A DNA stretch of 64,000 bases from Nitrospira sp. (GCA_020697375.1 JAJFBJ010000008.1:10064-74063), one strand, 5' to 3'; shown: positions 45,633 through 55,207, numbered from the stretch's first letter. Notes: generated from the letters alone by a model not told the origin. Translations and numbers: made by a program.

Positions 45633-46658
45633 ATGCACCATATCGGCCTCTATCGTCCCCTGCCGTGGCAGTGGGCGGCGCTCATGATCAGTCTGCTGCT
45701 TTCGACGCCTGCCTGGGCCGACGAAGTACATTTGCTGAATGGGGACCGGCTCACCGGCACGATCGTAAAAATGGAGGAACGTGTCCTGACGCTTCACACG
45801 GACTACGGCGGCGAGATCAAAGTCGATTGGGGCAAAGTGCAGCGCCTGACATCCGATGGTCCGCTGAAGATCCTCGTTCCGGGAGAAACGAACTATACCT
45901 TTCGAAGCTTTTTCTATGGCCCCCATGACCTTCGCCAGGTGAGAGAACTGGGACCGGATAGTGCGATTCCCTTGACTGCCATCAATGCCATCAACATCGA
46001 ACCGGTTCGACTCTCCGGAACGGTGACGGTCGGCGGTAATAATACGTCCGGAAACAGCCGCACGAAAGCCTTCAACAGCGCCGCGCGATTGATTCTGCAT
46101 GCGCACAACCAGCGTTTCATTTTGGAAGGCAAATATAATTATGGCCAAGCGGGCGATCAGGTGACGGCCAGAAACTCCATGGCGAACCTGAAACATAACT
46201 ACTTTGTGAGCAAGAAAGTCTTCATCGAAACATTCGGTCTGCTTGAAAAGGACGCCCTGCAGAATTTGCAGCTTCGCAGCACGATCGGCAGCGGCTTGGG
46301 TTATCAATTCTATGAAAGTACCCGCGCGAAACTCTCGCTGTCCGTCGGCCTCGCCTATGTGAACGAGCATTTCACGACGGCTCCGAAAACAGAGACGCCT
46401 TCCGGGCGTTGGAGCCTGCGATGGGAACATACCCTCTTGCCGGACCGCCTCACGCTGTTTCATCGACATGAAGGATTTTGGGATATCAATGCCGGCAACG
46501 CGCTCCGCATAAACGCCGACCAGGGAGTTCGAATCACTCTCTACAAGAACCTCTTTTTCAATGTGGAGTACGATGTCCGATTGAACACGCAACCGGCGCC
46601 GGGACGAAAAAAAGTCGACGAGGCCATGATTTTCGGCGTCGGATACGAATTCAAGTGA
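45633..46658 (+). CDS. DUF481 family outer membrane protein (YdiY-like)
   Basis: A 341-residue protein with a signal peptide (ending STPAWA-DE), a short SH3-like segment (HLLNGDRLTGTIVKMEE), then a beta-barrel DUF481 domain with GNNTSGNSRTKAFNSAARL and repeated strands to the end (FGVGYEFK). Acid-inducible Ssl/YdiY proteins share this domain. Its last 8 bases overlap the convergent flavoprotein gene. Confidence 0.85.
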   Translation: MHHIGLYRPLPWQWAALMISLLLSTPAWADEVHLLNGDRLTGTIVKMEERVLTLHTDYGGEIKVDWGKVQRLTSDGPLKILVPGETNYTFRSFFYGPHDLRQVRELGPDSAIPLTAINAINIEPVRLSGTVTVGGNNTSGNSRTKAFNSAARLILHAHNQRFILEGKYNYGQAGDQVTARNSMANLKHNYFVSKKVFIETFGLLEKDALQNLQLRSTIGSGLGYQFYESTRAKLSLSVGLAYVNEHFTTAPKTETPSGRWSLRWEHTLLPDRLTLFHRHEGFWDINAGNALRINADQGVRITLYKNLFFNVEYDVRLNTQPAPGRKKVDEAMIFGVGYEFK

Positions 46659-47964
46659 CCTGGTCCGTTGTCGCACGAGCGTTCGCCATACCGAGACCGG
46701 CTGCGGCTGCACGGCCTGCCACCAGACCGGTCGCCCAGGCCCATTGAAAATTAAACCCACCGATCCGTCCGTCGCAATCGAGCATCTCGCCGACCAGGTA
46801 TAAGCCCGGTACGAGCTTCGATTCCATCGTGCGACAATTGACCTCCTCCAGCGGAATTCCGCCTGCCGTCACTTCGGCAAAATTCCACCCTCGATCGTTC
46901 AGGACGGGAAAACGAAAACGGGTGAGCCCTGCCAAGAGACGCTCGCGCGTGGACCGCGGGACCTGCGCGATGGCCTGCTGAGGGTCGCCGCCGGCATGGC
47001 GGCAAAAGGACTCGGCAAATCGCTCCGGCGCCGATTCGGCAAGCAGCTTCAGCAGCGACCGCCGAGGATTGCCGGCGGCCTGCCGGAGGAACCATTCGCG
47101 CGCCTGATCCGCAGTCCGGCCGGGAAGAAAATTTCCGATTAGCACACCAGCCTCTCCACGCTCCTTGGCCAGACAGCAGAATCGACTCGCGTCCATGACC
47201 ACCGGCCCGCTGATGCCAAAATGCGTCCAGAGCAAACTACCGGTCCGGCGATCGACCGATCGGCCCTCCACGATCGTCTGCATTTCCACCTCATGCGACA
47301 ATCCCGAGAGGCTCTTGTGAAAACAGGTCTCGTCGAGCACCAGCGAGACTAAGGCCGGCACGGTGGGAGTCACCCGATGTCCCAACCGGCGCGCAAGTCC
47401 ATAGCCCGATCCGTCGCTCCCCGTTCGAGGCAGCGACCGTCCGCCTGTGGCAAGGATCACCCGTCGAGCCGCGATCTCACCATCCTGATATCGGATCAAA
47501 AAACGCGCGGGCTGCTCTGTCTCAGATCCTTCCACTTTGTCGAGGCGAGTGATGTCCGTGACTCGATGGCCTGGACAGAAGACCACGCCGAGTTCCCGGC
47601 AGCGACGGGTCAGCGCGTCGAGCACCGTGCGCGCCTGATCGGTCACAGGGAACAGTTTGCCGGTATCCTCGCGCTTGAGCTCGACGCCGAGCGATGCAAA
47701 CCATGTAATGGTGTCCCGCGGAGGAAAGGCCGCCAATACATTGCGGACGAGGTGACGGGCGCCGAAAAAATCTTCCGTAGTCACCACATCATGCGAAACA
47801 TTGCAGCGTCCTCCTCCTGAAACCAGTATCTTGGCCCCGATGGCCTTCGCGCCGTCGAGGAGATGGATGGTCAGACTCCGCCCCTGCTCGGCGGCAAAAA
47901 TGGCTGCAGCGAGACCGGCAGCCCCGGCTCCCACGATGCAGATATCGACTGTTTTAGGCTCCAT
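46651..47964 (-). CDS. NAD(P)/FAD-dependent oxidoreductase, BaiN/HI0933 family
   Basis: A 437-residue flavoprotein: the FAD-binding VGAGAAGLAAAIFAAEQG, then AKILVSGGGRCNVSH and TGGRSLPRTGSDGSGYGLA, and C-terminal LVGEMLDCDGRIGGFNFQWAWATG. These match the BaiN-like (HI0933/YhiN) family, related to bile-acid flavin reductases. The ATG at 47964 was chosen over an upstream one at 47994. The TIGR03862 flavoprotein at 49960-51195 is a distant relative. Confidence 0.9.
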   Translation of the reverse strand: MEPKTVDICIVGAGAAGLAAAIFAAEQGRSLTIHLLDGAKAIGAKILVSGGGRCNVSHDVVTTEDFFGARHLVRNVLAAFPPRDTITWFASLGVELKREDTGKLFPVTDQARTVLDALTRRCRELGVVFCPGHRVTDITRLDKVEGSETEQPARFLIRYQDGEIAARRVILATGGRSLPRTGSDGSGYGLARRLGHRVTPTVPALVSLVLDETCFHKSLSGLSHEVEMQTIVEGRSVDRRTGSLLWTHFGISGPVVMDASRFCCLAKERGEAGVLIGNFLPGRTADQAREWFLRQAAGNPRRSLLKLLAESAPERFAESFCRHAGGDPQQAIAQVPRSTRERLLAGLTRFRFPVLNDRGWNFAEVTAGGIPLEEVNCRTMESKLVPGLYLVGEMLDCDGRIGGFNFQWAWATGLVAGRAAAAGLGMANARATTDQVT

Positions 47965-48126
47965 CGGACGCCGGCACTCCCGGAATAACGGCACAACAGC
48001 TCAGAGCGGCACAGGAGGGTAGAAGGCTTGGTGCGAACGGGCACGGAGTGCCATCGTCAGGCCATTCCGCCTGCGCGCATGAGTATGGTACAGTCCGGTG
48101 ATCATCTTTCCCCTTCATTCGACCGC

Positions 48127-48909
48127 ATGACAAGACCAATCCTCCGTCTCGCATTCTTGCACGTAGCCCCTGTGCCGGGAGCGTTGGAACAGAACCGTCT
48201 GCTCATCACCGGCGCAATAATGAAAGCCGCCCGTCTCGGCGCCGCCTGGATCATGACCCCCGAATGTGCCGTCACCGGCTACACGTTCGCCGACAGCCTC
48301 GGCACCGATTGGATCACGCCGCAGCCCGATCACTGGATGACCGGAATCCACCGTCTCGCGGCCCGGCTGCGCGTCACGATCTTTTTGTCACACCCCGAAC
48401 GCGACCCGCAGTCCCGCCGATTGCACAATACGGTATTTGCCATTACTCCGGATGGACGACTGGCAGGGACGCATCGCAAGATCAACAGCCTGCGCGTCGG
48501 GTCCGAAGCCTGGTCCCATCCCGGCACGCATGCGACCGCGTTTCCCATGCAGCCGTTCGGCAAGATCGGCATCCTCATGTGCGCCGACGCCTTCACACCG
48601 GCGATTGCCGATAGTCTGAAGGCGCAAGGAGCGCAGGTGCTGGTTTCATCGGCAGCCTGGGCGCCGGGGCTCCATGGCCCGAACGGCGAGTGGGAACGCT
48701 GCACGAAGGATACCGGCTTACCATTGTTCGTGTGCAATCGCACAGGACCGGATCGGACGCTCGATTTCAGAAAGGCAGACAGTGTCGTGGCTCAGAACGG
48801 ACGACGGCTGCTTTCACTCTCCTCGGAACGATCCGCCATCTTCATCGTCGACTGGGATTTGCAAGCAGGAACGCTTGCCTCGTCGCAATACCAGCGCATC
48901 CAGCTCTAG
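48127..48909 (+). CDS. Carbon-nitrogen hydrolase (nitrilase superfamily)
   Basis: A 260-residue nitrilase-like enzyme with the catalytic triad Glu46 (TPECAVTGY), Lys118 (HRKINSL) and Cys152 (LMCADAF). The substrate is unknown. ATGs at 48082 and 48127 are in frame after a GTG at 48028; none has a good ribosome site, and I took 48127 because it begins just ahead of the first conserved strand. Confidence 0.85.
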   Translation: MTRPILRLAFLHVAPVPGALEQNRLLITGAIMKAARLGAAWIMTPECAVTGYTFADSLGTDWITPQPDHWMTGIHRLAARLRVTIFLSHPERDPQSRRLHNTVFAITPDGRLAGTHRKINSLRVGSEAWSHPGTHATAFPMQPFGKIGILMCADAFTPAIADSLKAQGAQVLVSSAAWAPGLHGPNGEWERCTKDTGLPLFVCNRTGPDRTLDFRKADSVVAQNGRRLLSLSSERSAIFIVDWDLQAGTLASSQYQRIQL

Positions 48910-49081
48910 CCCGGACCATTCATGAATCCCTGCTCCGTCGTCCGATCCTCTTGCCCGCCGAGGCTTTTCTCGTTCGGCCTCCTCGACGGACTGCAAGTAC
49001 GCCTACGGCGGCCTCACGTGCGAGAAGCCCTGCGGGCCTCGGTCACGAACGCCTCGCGACGGCATTCATGAATAGTCCGGG
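48910..49081. repeat. Palindromic element with CCCGGAC(C/T)ATTCATGAAT ends
   Basis: The ends are 18-base inverted repeats with one mismatch: CCCGGACCATTCATGAAT at 48910 and the complement of CCCGGACTATTCATGAAT ending at 49081. The 172-base interior is itself an imperfect palindrome (GGCTTTTCTCG against CGAGAAGCC and flanking matches). It encodes nothing and looks like a miniature inverted-repeat element. Copy C of the other repeat family follows after 4 bases, so the 500-base gap 48910-49409 is mainly repeats. Confidence 0.65.
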
Positions 49082-49085
49082 TTAG

Positions 49086-49250
49086 CAGATGCTGAAAACG
49101 TCCGCCACGTTTGTTCTCGCATCGCTCAGAGGCTCAACGTACCACTAGGGAAGGGAGCCTGTCTCGGTAGGCTCAGGGCGTGGGTAGGAATGTCACGCTT
49201 CGCCTCTGGGCTCGCTGCGGCCGCGCTGGACAGCCATTTTGAACATCCTG
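49086..49250. repeat. Dispersed palindromic repeat, copy C
   Basis: The left end CAGATGCTGAAAACG-TCCGCCA and the right end CCATTTTGAACATCCTG form the inverted-end pattern of the family. Bases 49114-49143 are the reverse complement of 60595-60624 in copy B with one mismatch in 30, so copy C is inserted in the opposite orientation to B. It is longer than A and B because of extra sequence in its middle. Confidence 0.7.
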
Positions 49251-49409
49251 GATGCGGTCTTACCGTGATTTCACGCAGCAGAACATTTGGCCGCCATGGA
49301 ACCAGGCCTACGGAACATTGAGCTTTAAGAGGCGCAAAATGGTTTTTCGAAGACTGCCAGAATCAGACGCAAGCAATCCTCATCGCGTAGGCATGCCTTC
49401 CGTAGACCG

Positions 49410-49970
49410 TCACGACGACTTCAGCAGGCCTTCGAATAGCGCGAGACCGGCGGGCCAGTCGCCCAGACCGCTGTCGGCATTGATGTGGCCGGCTGAAGGG
49501 ATCTCCACGAAGCCACTTCCCCAACCCCGGGCGCATCGCCGCGCATAGGTGACGGACCCGAACGGATCGTCGCTGCTGGCGACCACGAGGCTCGGAAAAC
49601 CAAATTTTCCCAAGGGAACCGGCTGGAAACCTTGTGCCGCCGCGGGAAACAGAGGCCCGTCAGGATCAGGGATCGCCACCAAGAAAGCCGCGCGTACTGG
49701 AACAGACGAACGATGCGCCCAATGCGCGACCAGTAGGCATCCAATACTATGGGCCACCAACACGACCGGGGCAGGAACCTCGGTGACTTCGGCCTGGAGC
49801 GCGCCCAGCCATTCCTGGCAGATGGGACGATCCCAATCACGCTGCGGCACTCGCCGCCAATCGGGATGACGTTGTTCCCATAGGGTTTGCCAATGTTGCG
49901 GCCCGGAGTTGCCGATTCCCGGTACGATCAGGGCCACAGTCCCATCAGCCGTCACCGGTTCACTCGCCAT
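49410..49970 (-). CDS. RBBP9/YdeN-type serine hydrolase
   Basis: A 186-residue alpha/beta hydrolase: VALIVPGIGNSGPQHWQTLWE at the start, nucleophile Ser in VLVAHSIGCLLV, Asp in VASSDDPFG and His in SAGHINADSG, the RBBP9/YdeN triad. The substrate is unknown. The start at 49970 overlaps the end of the TIGR03862 flavoprotein gene by 11 bases, so the pair is probably translated together. Confidence 0.9.
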   Translation of the reverse strand: MASEPVTADGTVALIVPGIGNSGPQHWQTLWEQRHPDWRRVPQRDWDRPICQEWLGALQAEVTEVPAPVVLVAHSIGCLLVAHWAHRSSVPVRAAFLVAIPDPDGPLFPAAAQGFQPVPLGKFGFPSLVVASSDDPFGSVTYARRCARGWGSGFVEIPSAGHINADSGLGDWPAGLALFEGLLKSS

Positions 49971-51195
49971 GCCTTGCACGCTCCGTGAGCCAGGCAACCG
50001 CCCCAGCGCCTGCGGCCCGACCGCTGGCAAAACAGGCCGTGAGCAGATAGCCGCCGGTCGGCGCCTCCCAATCCAGCATCTCTCCCGCGCAGAATAGACC
50101 CGGCAAGGCAGTCAGCATCAACCTGTCGTCGAGCCCCTCGAACATCACTCCACCGGCGGTGCTGATCGCTTCCGTCAAGGGACGCGGCGCCACGAGTGTG
50201 AGCGGCAACGATTTGATCGCGGCCGCGAGACGGGTCGGGTCCGTAAAATCTTCTTTCGACATGATTTCTCGCAGCAGACCTGCTTTCACCCCTTCGATAT
50301 GGGCGCGCCGTTGCAAATGCGTCGCCATCGTGCGTTTGCCACGTGACTGGGACAGGTCCTTGATCAGACGCGGCAGCTCGCGGTCGGGCGCCAGATCGAG
50401 CCTCAGAGTGCCCCGGCCCTTGGCTTGAATCTCGTCGCGGAGGCAGCCGGCCACGGCGTAGATCACACCGCCTTCCACTCCGGTATCTGTGATGACGAAT
50501 TCACCCATGCGGCGCATGACCTCGCCTCGCGGAGATTTTGCGACCACGCCCACGGTTTTCACCGGCTGGCCGGCGAACTTCACGCGGAAATGTTCACTCC
50601 ACGCCACATCGAATCCGCAGTTGGCCGGTTGCAACGGAGCGATTGGAACCGCACGCGCAGCAAGCAACGGCGCCCATGCGCCATTCGAACCGAGCTTCGG
50701 CCAGCTGCCCCCGCCCAGCGCGACGATGGCGGCATCCGGCTGCAGGACGCGCATCCCCCGCGGCGTATCGAAGCACAGTGCGCCTTTCTCGTCCCAGCCA
50801 CACCAGCGATGCCGCACATGAATGGTCAAACCGGACTGACGCAGCCGCCGCAACCAGGCACGCAGGAGCGGCGCAGCCTTCATATCGGTAGGGAACACCC
50901 GTCCCGATGAGCCGACGAATGTTTCGATGCCGAGATCTTTGGCCCAGGCGCAAACCGCGTCGGGGCCGAACCGGTCCAGCCATGGCGCAACCTGCGGCCG
51001 ACGTTCGCCATATCGGGTCAGAAACAGCTCAGCCGCATCCGAATGGGTCAGGTTCAGTCCGCCTTTGCCGGCCAACAAAAACTTGCGGCCGACGGAGGCC
51101 ATCGAATCGTACAGATTCACGTTAGCGCCTGCAGCCAGCGCCGTCTCCGCTGCCATGAGACCGGCTGGTCCTCCACCAATGATGGCGATGTCCAT
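49960..51195 (-). CDS. TIGR03862 family flavoprotein
   Basis: A 411-residue FAD enzyme of the HI0933 superfamily: MDIAIIGGGPAGLMAAETALAAG at the N-terminus, RKFLLAGKGGLNLTHSD, VALGGGSWPKLGSNG, and C-terminal FCAGEMLDWEAPTGGYLLTACFASGRAAG. These features are those of TIGR03862. The frame is open for 35 codons upstream of the chosen ATG (51195), without support. It shares an operon with the RBBP9-type hydrolase. Confidence 0.9.
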   Translation of the reverse strand: MDIAIIGGGPAGLMAAETALAAGANVNLYDSMASVGRKFLLAGKGGLNLTHSDAAELFLTRYGERRPQVAPWLDRFGPDAVCAWAKDLGIETFVGSSGRVFPTDMKAAPLLRAWLRRLRQSGLTIHVRHRWCGWDEKGALCFDTPRGMRVLQPDAAIVALGGGSWPKLGSNGAWAPLLAARAVPIAPLQPANCGFDVAWSEHFRVKFAGQPVKTVGVVAKSPRGEVMRRMGEFVITDTGVEGGVIYAVAGCLRDEIQAKGRGTLRLDLAPDRELPRLIKDLSQSRGKRTMATHLQRRAHIEGVKAGLLREIMSKEDFTDPTRLAAAIKSLPLTLVAPRPLTEAISTAGGVMFEGLDDRLMLTALPGLFCAGEMLDWEAPTGGYLLTACFASGRAAGAGAVAWLTERARHGE

Positions 51196-51413
51196 ATGAG
51201 TCACAAAAATGGAACGGTAAACAATTTCGCTGCTCACTCTTAGCACGTATCGCTCTGGAAGAGCATCCATGACGAACTGCTTCACAGCGAGTTCTTTCAT
51301 CCATGGGTTATGATCGCGGTAACATATCCGGATAGGCCGTATGGTCAGAGCGAGGATTGCGGCTCTCCGAAGAGATTACGTGCGGAATCATTTCACATCG
51401 AGGCAGACGACGC

Positions 51414-51674
51414 CTACGGCTGCCCTCGTTTGATTTCCATTTTGACCGCGAAAAATCGCCGGACGCCGATGACCAGCAGGAAAACACCAGCCGCCATGGA
51501 TGCCCCGCCCAACAGTTGAATACCGGGCTGCTCCATCCACCACAGCGCCGGAATACCGACGATGAAGAATCCAAGTGTAGTCCTGATATAGGCAAGGAGC
51601 GTCCGTTCATTGGCCAACTCGGTTCGTTGCCTGGCCAACCGGTCTCGCACCACTGTGTCGGGAGCGTCAGGCAT
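51414..51674 (-). CDS. DUF202 family membrane protein (YidH-like)
   Basis: An 86-residue protein with the DUF202 motif ELANERTLLAYIRTTLGFFIVG followed by a second helix LLGGASMAAGVFLLVIGVRRFF. Function is unknown. The ATG at 51674 has GGAG 7-8 bases upstream; the frame continues 10 codons further. Confidence 0.85.
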   Translation of the reverse strand: MPDAPDTVVRDRLARQRTELANERTLLAYIRTTLGFFIVGIPALWWMEQPGIQLLGGASMAAGVFLLVIGVRRFFAVKMEIKRGQP

Positions 51675-51821
51675 CGCGAGGCTCCGTAAACCGGAGAACC
51701 ACACCGCATCGGGAGGTGAGGCTCAAACGATCCCGTGAAAAAGTGCCGTAAGGAAGTCAGTAGTCTGGTTGTGGAAACCCTGTCCGGCGGTTAGCCTGCG
51801 ACCTTGGCCGGCACAGTGATC

Positions 51822-53423
51822 TCAGGCATGAATGCTCTGCTTGAATCCAGGCACAATAGCCTTGATGAAGGCGTTCTTTAGCAGATTCACGAGGATATGC
51901 CAGGTGTTGGCCCGCGGATCGCTCAATGGACCGGTCACTTCTGTTTCCGTGGCCACGGCCTCCCGCGGCTCATTTTCAAACAATGTGACGATGCCATCCA
52001 CCATACCTTCATATACCTGCTTGAAAAATCCCTTGTCCTTGTCCTGTGCCGGATCATAGACATCAATATTTTTGAAAAACGGCTTGACGTAGCCCTCGAC
52101 CTTTCCCCGTTGCACGGTCATTTCGCTGAAAAATGCAAAGGTGCCGGCCTTCACATCGGCGCCGGCGTGGGCCCGTAACAAATTATTCATCGACTTGAGG
52201 GCAGTGTTGGTAATCTTGATTTTGACGTCGAAATCGGGCAGCGGCTTTTGCGGCCGGAACACTCCGTTGGCCGTGAGTTTTCCATTGCCCATAAATCGGC
52301 CCATGAGATCTATCTTCCCTGTGCCCTTGTCGAACCGATTGGAAAAGTCCTGAATGGTCATCTCCAACTGGGCCAGAAACACGCGATAGCCCGGCTCGGT
52401 ATCTTTATTCACAAATCCTATTTCGCTATTCGTCACCGTTCCGCGCGCGACTCGGACCGTCAGCTTGGGCTCTGCCTGACCGGCCTTGTCTCGCGCAGCC
52501 GCGGCTTTCGCCGCCTGTTTCTTCGTTGTCTGCGCCGCCTGTTTCGCTTTTTCCGTCGAACCGCCCGCCTGCACGTAATCCGCCCTCAATCCATCCACCG
52601 TGAGTTCCTGCAATTCCACCTGCTGTACGGTTGGTGAATATTCGACGCGGCCCTTGGCATCGAGAATGCCATCCCGGACCTGTAAATTGACACGGCCCGC
52701 CAGCGGCAGCAAGTCCTTGAGGACCACATGGGCCAGCGTGACATCTGCGTTCACCCCGAGATGCGGCTCAGCCAGGAAGTCTGCCTTCCCCACGACAGTG
52801 AGCCGTCCGGCATCAAACACCCGGACATCCAGCTTGATATTGGACGGATACACATGGTCGTCCGATTCGATATTGCGAATATTTTCTGCATGAAATTGAA
52901 GGGCCTGCAGGCGCAACGGCTTGCTGTCGGGCGAATCGCTATAGGTCACGTCGCCGTCGGAAATCTCCAGGGCATTGATTTCCAATGGATAGAGTTCCAA
53001 CACCGCTTGTTGCCACCCCCGCTCTTTCAAATCTCGTTTGTCGCGGGCTTCCACGGCGGCTTGTGTTCGTGTGAAGTGAACAACCGGACGCTCGATCTGG
53101 TGGTCGCTTACCACATTGCCGGTAAAGAGTTCTCGCCAATGAATACTGGCGGTCCACCGGGCAATGTCCGCGAGAGGCTGCTCGGGGTGCTTCTCTTGGA
53201 CCAGCACCACATTTTCGAGGTCCACGGACAGCCCTAAGGGATGGAAGTCGAGCGAACCGATCGTTACGTGGTATCCCTGCAATGCCTGATTCGCACGGCG
53301 CTCGGCATAGCTCCGCAACGGTTCATCGATGAAGGAGAAGGCCACAATCAGGAGGATCAGCAAAACGGCCAGGACAATGCCGGTTGTTTTCAACCGCGGG
53401 TGGGAGGACAGGGACCAATCCAT
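51822..53423 (-). CDS. DUF748 (AsmA-like) inner-membrane-anchored protein
   Basis: A 533-residue protein with an N-terminal anchor (~12-32) and an extended beta-rich DUF748 body: YHVTIGSLDFHPLGLSVDLENVVLVQ, LEISDGDVTYSDS, and a Lys/Ala-rich insert (~295-320). The C-terminus has DVKAGTFAFFSEMTVQRGKVEGYVKPFFKNIDVY, typical of DUF748/AsmA-like proteins that bridge the envelope. Its role is likely in lipid or cell-wall transport, by family. Confidence 0.85.
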   Translation of the reverse strand: MDWSLSSHPRLKTTGIVLAVLLILLIVAFSFIDEPLRSYAERRANQALQGYHVTIGSLDFHPLGLSVDLENVVLVQEKHPEQPLADIARWTASIHWRELFTGNVVSDHQIERPVVHFTRTQAAVEARDKRDLKERGWQQAVLELYPLEINALEISDGDVTYSDSPDSKPLRLQALQFHAENIRNIESDDHVYPSNIKLDVRVFDAGRLTVVGKADFLAEPHLGVNADVTLAHVVLKDLLPLAGRVNLQVRDGILDAKGRVEYSPTVQQVELQELTVDGLRADYVQAGGSTEKAKQAAQTTKKQAAKAAAARDKAGQAEPKLTVRVARGTVTNSEIGFVNKDTEPGYRVFLAQLEMTIQDFSNRFDKGTGKIDLMGRFMGNGKLTANGVFRPQKPLPDFDVKIKITNTALKSMNNLLRAHAGADVKAGTFAFFSEMTVQRGKVEGYVKPFFKNIDVYDPAQDKDKGFFKQVYEGMVDGIVTLFENEPREAVATETEVTGPLSDPRANTWHILVNLLKNAFIKAIVPGFKQSIHA

Positions 53424-53570
53424 AGGTGACCTTCCCGAGGGCAGAAATGCTTGTGAAAACCCTGTGCAGATTCACTATCGAAGGCATATTACTGATCATC
53501 GTCCTCTTCCGCATACTGGCAAAATCCCGAGTTGACGAGGCGATCCCGCAGGGGAAAACACCTATGGCGT

Positions 53571-53980
53571 TTATCGGCGGCAAGCCCTGACGGAAAGGAA
53601 CCACTGCGGCTTCATACGACCGAAGTCGGTGCGCAGGCGCCTCTTCAAGCTCGCCTTGGAATCCAGGACATACTGCCTGTCCGGCTCTCGCACGAACACA
53701 ACCCAATGCCAGCAAGGCCGGTCGCCCTCCTATGCCACTTGATGGCAAGCAAGGCGCAATCGGGCAGGTCCGACCAGGAATGAAACGGCCTGGTCGCCCG
53801 CGCGACAGGGATGCCGAACCGCGCGAGTAAGCGCCGTACGTAGGCAGTCTCCGACCACAACTTCCCATCCTGGGCAAAAATGCCCAACGATGCGGCCACG
53901 GCCTTTGCACGCGCATAGGACAGTCCCGCGATCGCCCCCACCGCCGCAATGCCGCAGCCCGTTCGTTCTTCTTGAACCAC
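53571..53980 (-). pseudogene. Papain-like (C39-type) cysteine peptidase-like gene broken by one frameshift
   Basis: Starting at a GTG (53980), the frame reads VVQEERTGCGIAAVGAIAG (catalytic-type Cys9), LWSETAYVRRLLARFGIP and ALLAIKWH, and then becomes nonsense. In the next frame it continues as WHWVVFVREPDRQYVLDSKASLKRRL and MKPQWFLSVRACRR, to a TAA at 53571. Adding one G in the G-run near 53730 rejoins the two parts into a ~136-residue protein with a Cys-His-Asp order. The gene follows the GNAT gene by 4 bases. It is a true pseudogene or a sequencing error in a homopolymer. Confidence 0.75.
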
Positions 53981-53984
53981 CGGC

Positions 53985-54458
53985 TCATCCCAGATCCGTT
54001 TTCATCTTCCGTCCACCGGAAATGCTGAACCCCTGCCGCTGATAGAATTCGAGCGTGCGGTCGAACTGCGGCAGCGGCGGCGTGGTGACCTCCAGCCTGG
54101 TCCAGCCCCTTGATCGGGCAATCTGCTTCGCCTCCGCCAAGAGACGCCCGCCCACTCCTCGCGACCGAAATTCCGAACGTACAAACAACTCGGGAATCGT
54201 GCCGAAGGCGCCTTCGGCATAGAGAGCGCGGTTTTCTGACAAGGCGAGAAGGCCCACTGCCGTCTCGTCTTCACGAGCCAGCAGCACCTTGTAGGTTCCA
54301 TCGGTCAGCCAGCCCTTCACCCGCGCCTCGGTATCGGCTTGGCAAAACCCAAAGGCCTTCGTCCCGATGGCCGCCATGATTTCTTGCAGGAGTTCGCCGA
54401 CCAACCCTGCGATGACCGGCGCATCGGATGGCTGTGCCTGCGTGATACGAATGAGCAT
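53985..54458 (-). CDS. GNAT family N-acetyltransferase
   Basis: A 157-residue GNAT fold: RITQAQPSDAPVIAGLV, the acetyl-CoA-binding segment in SEFRSRGVGGRLLAEAKQIARSRG (R/Q-x-x-G-x-G/A) and a C-terminal PLPQFDRTLEFYQRQGFS. The substrate is unknown. AGGG lies 7 bases before the ATG. Its stop is 4 bases before the start of the frameshifted papain-like gene, with which it forms a pair. Confidence 0.9.
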   Translation of the reverse strand: MLIRITQAQPSDAPVIAGLVGELLQEIMAAIGTKAFGFCQADTEARVKGWLTDGTYKVLLAREDETAVGLLALSENRALYAEGAFGTIPELFVRSEFRSRGVGGRLLAEAKQIARSRGWTRLEVTTPPLPQFDRTLEFYQRQGFSISGGRKMKTDLG

Positions 54459-54580
54459 GGCGAAACCCTACCCGCAGAGCGCAAGGGCATCAAGGAGCCG
54501 CCGCTCATGCCCTGGGGGCAAGGCGATGGCCAAGGTATGGTCGGCAGGTATCTTGACCCCTTCACTCGACGGTCATCTGG

Positions 54581-55207
54581 CTAACAAGATTTCCCTCCGT
54601 CGAGCGGTGAGCCACCACAGGGATTATTTTCTGCATTGCGCCGGCCATAGTCCGCCACCCCGCCGCGTCGATCCAGTTCTATCAGACAGCACTCATCCAG
54701 CATCTGTTTCAATTGCCTCCGGCCTCGCTGCACCCGAGACTTCATCCCGGACAAAGACAGACCGAGACGTTGCGCCGCGGCCTGTTGTGTAATCCCATCC
54801 AGCTCAACCAGCACGATTGCGTCACGATAGTCCTGAGACAATCGGTTCAGCATCGGCCGAAGACAGCCGGCCAGTTCCCTGCGGAGCCGGCCGGACTCTT
54901 GCTCGCCTTCCACGGAGGGCGCGGAAATCGTCAGGCCGGTCTTCTCCATATCGGAAAGCAATCCGGCCGGCATTTCTCGTCGAGGCCCCGGCGCCCGGTA
55001 ATGATCGATGATCGCATGGCGTGTGATTTGATAGATCCACGACAGGACCCGGCGCGGGTCCTTAAGGCCATCGAGCCGCTGATGGATTCGCAGAAACACT
55101 TCCTGCAGAATATCCTCGGCGTCGGTTTGGTTCGCGACACGTTTCGCGATGAACGCGCGAAGGCCGTCATGGACCTGCTGCCACACCTCTGTCACTGTCG
55201 TTGCCAT
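54581..55207 (-). CDS. sigZ: ECF-type RNA polymerase sigma factor (SigZ-like)
   Basis: A 208-residue extracytoplasmic-function sigma factor. Region 2 contains ANQTDAEDILQEVFLRIHQRL and SWIYQITRHAIIDHYR; region 4 contains LVELDGITQQAAAQRLGLSLSGMKSRVQRGRRQL, with a C-terminal Cys-rich tail (CC at DECCLIE). A CxxC-like tail of this kind is typical of SigZ-family sigmas. GGAGGAACG precedes the ATG. It is 43 bases downstream of an ArsI/CadI-type gene, which may be part of its regulon or of a metal-response unit. Confidence 0.9.
   Translation of the reverse strand: MATTVTEVWQQVHDGLRAFIAKRVANQTDAEDILQEVFLRIHQRLDGLKDPRRVLSWIYQITRHAIIDHYRAPGPRREMPAGLLSDMEKTGLTISAPSVEGEQESGRLRRELAGCLRPMLNRLSQDYRDAIVLVELDGITQQAAAQRLGLSLSGMKSRVQRGRRQLKQMLDECCLIELDRRGGVADYGRRNAENNPCGGSPLDGGKSC

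Noticed and set aside
45336..46760. A 474-codon reverse-strand frame through the DUF481 gene.
   Set aside because: The forward strand encodes a signal peptide and a DUF481 barrel; the reverse frame has no motif and spans two gene ends.
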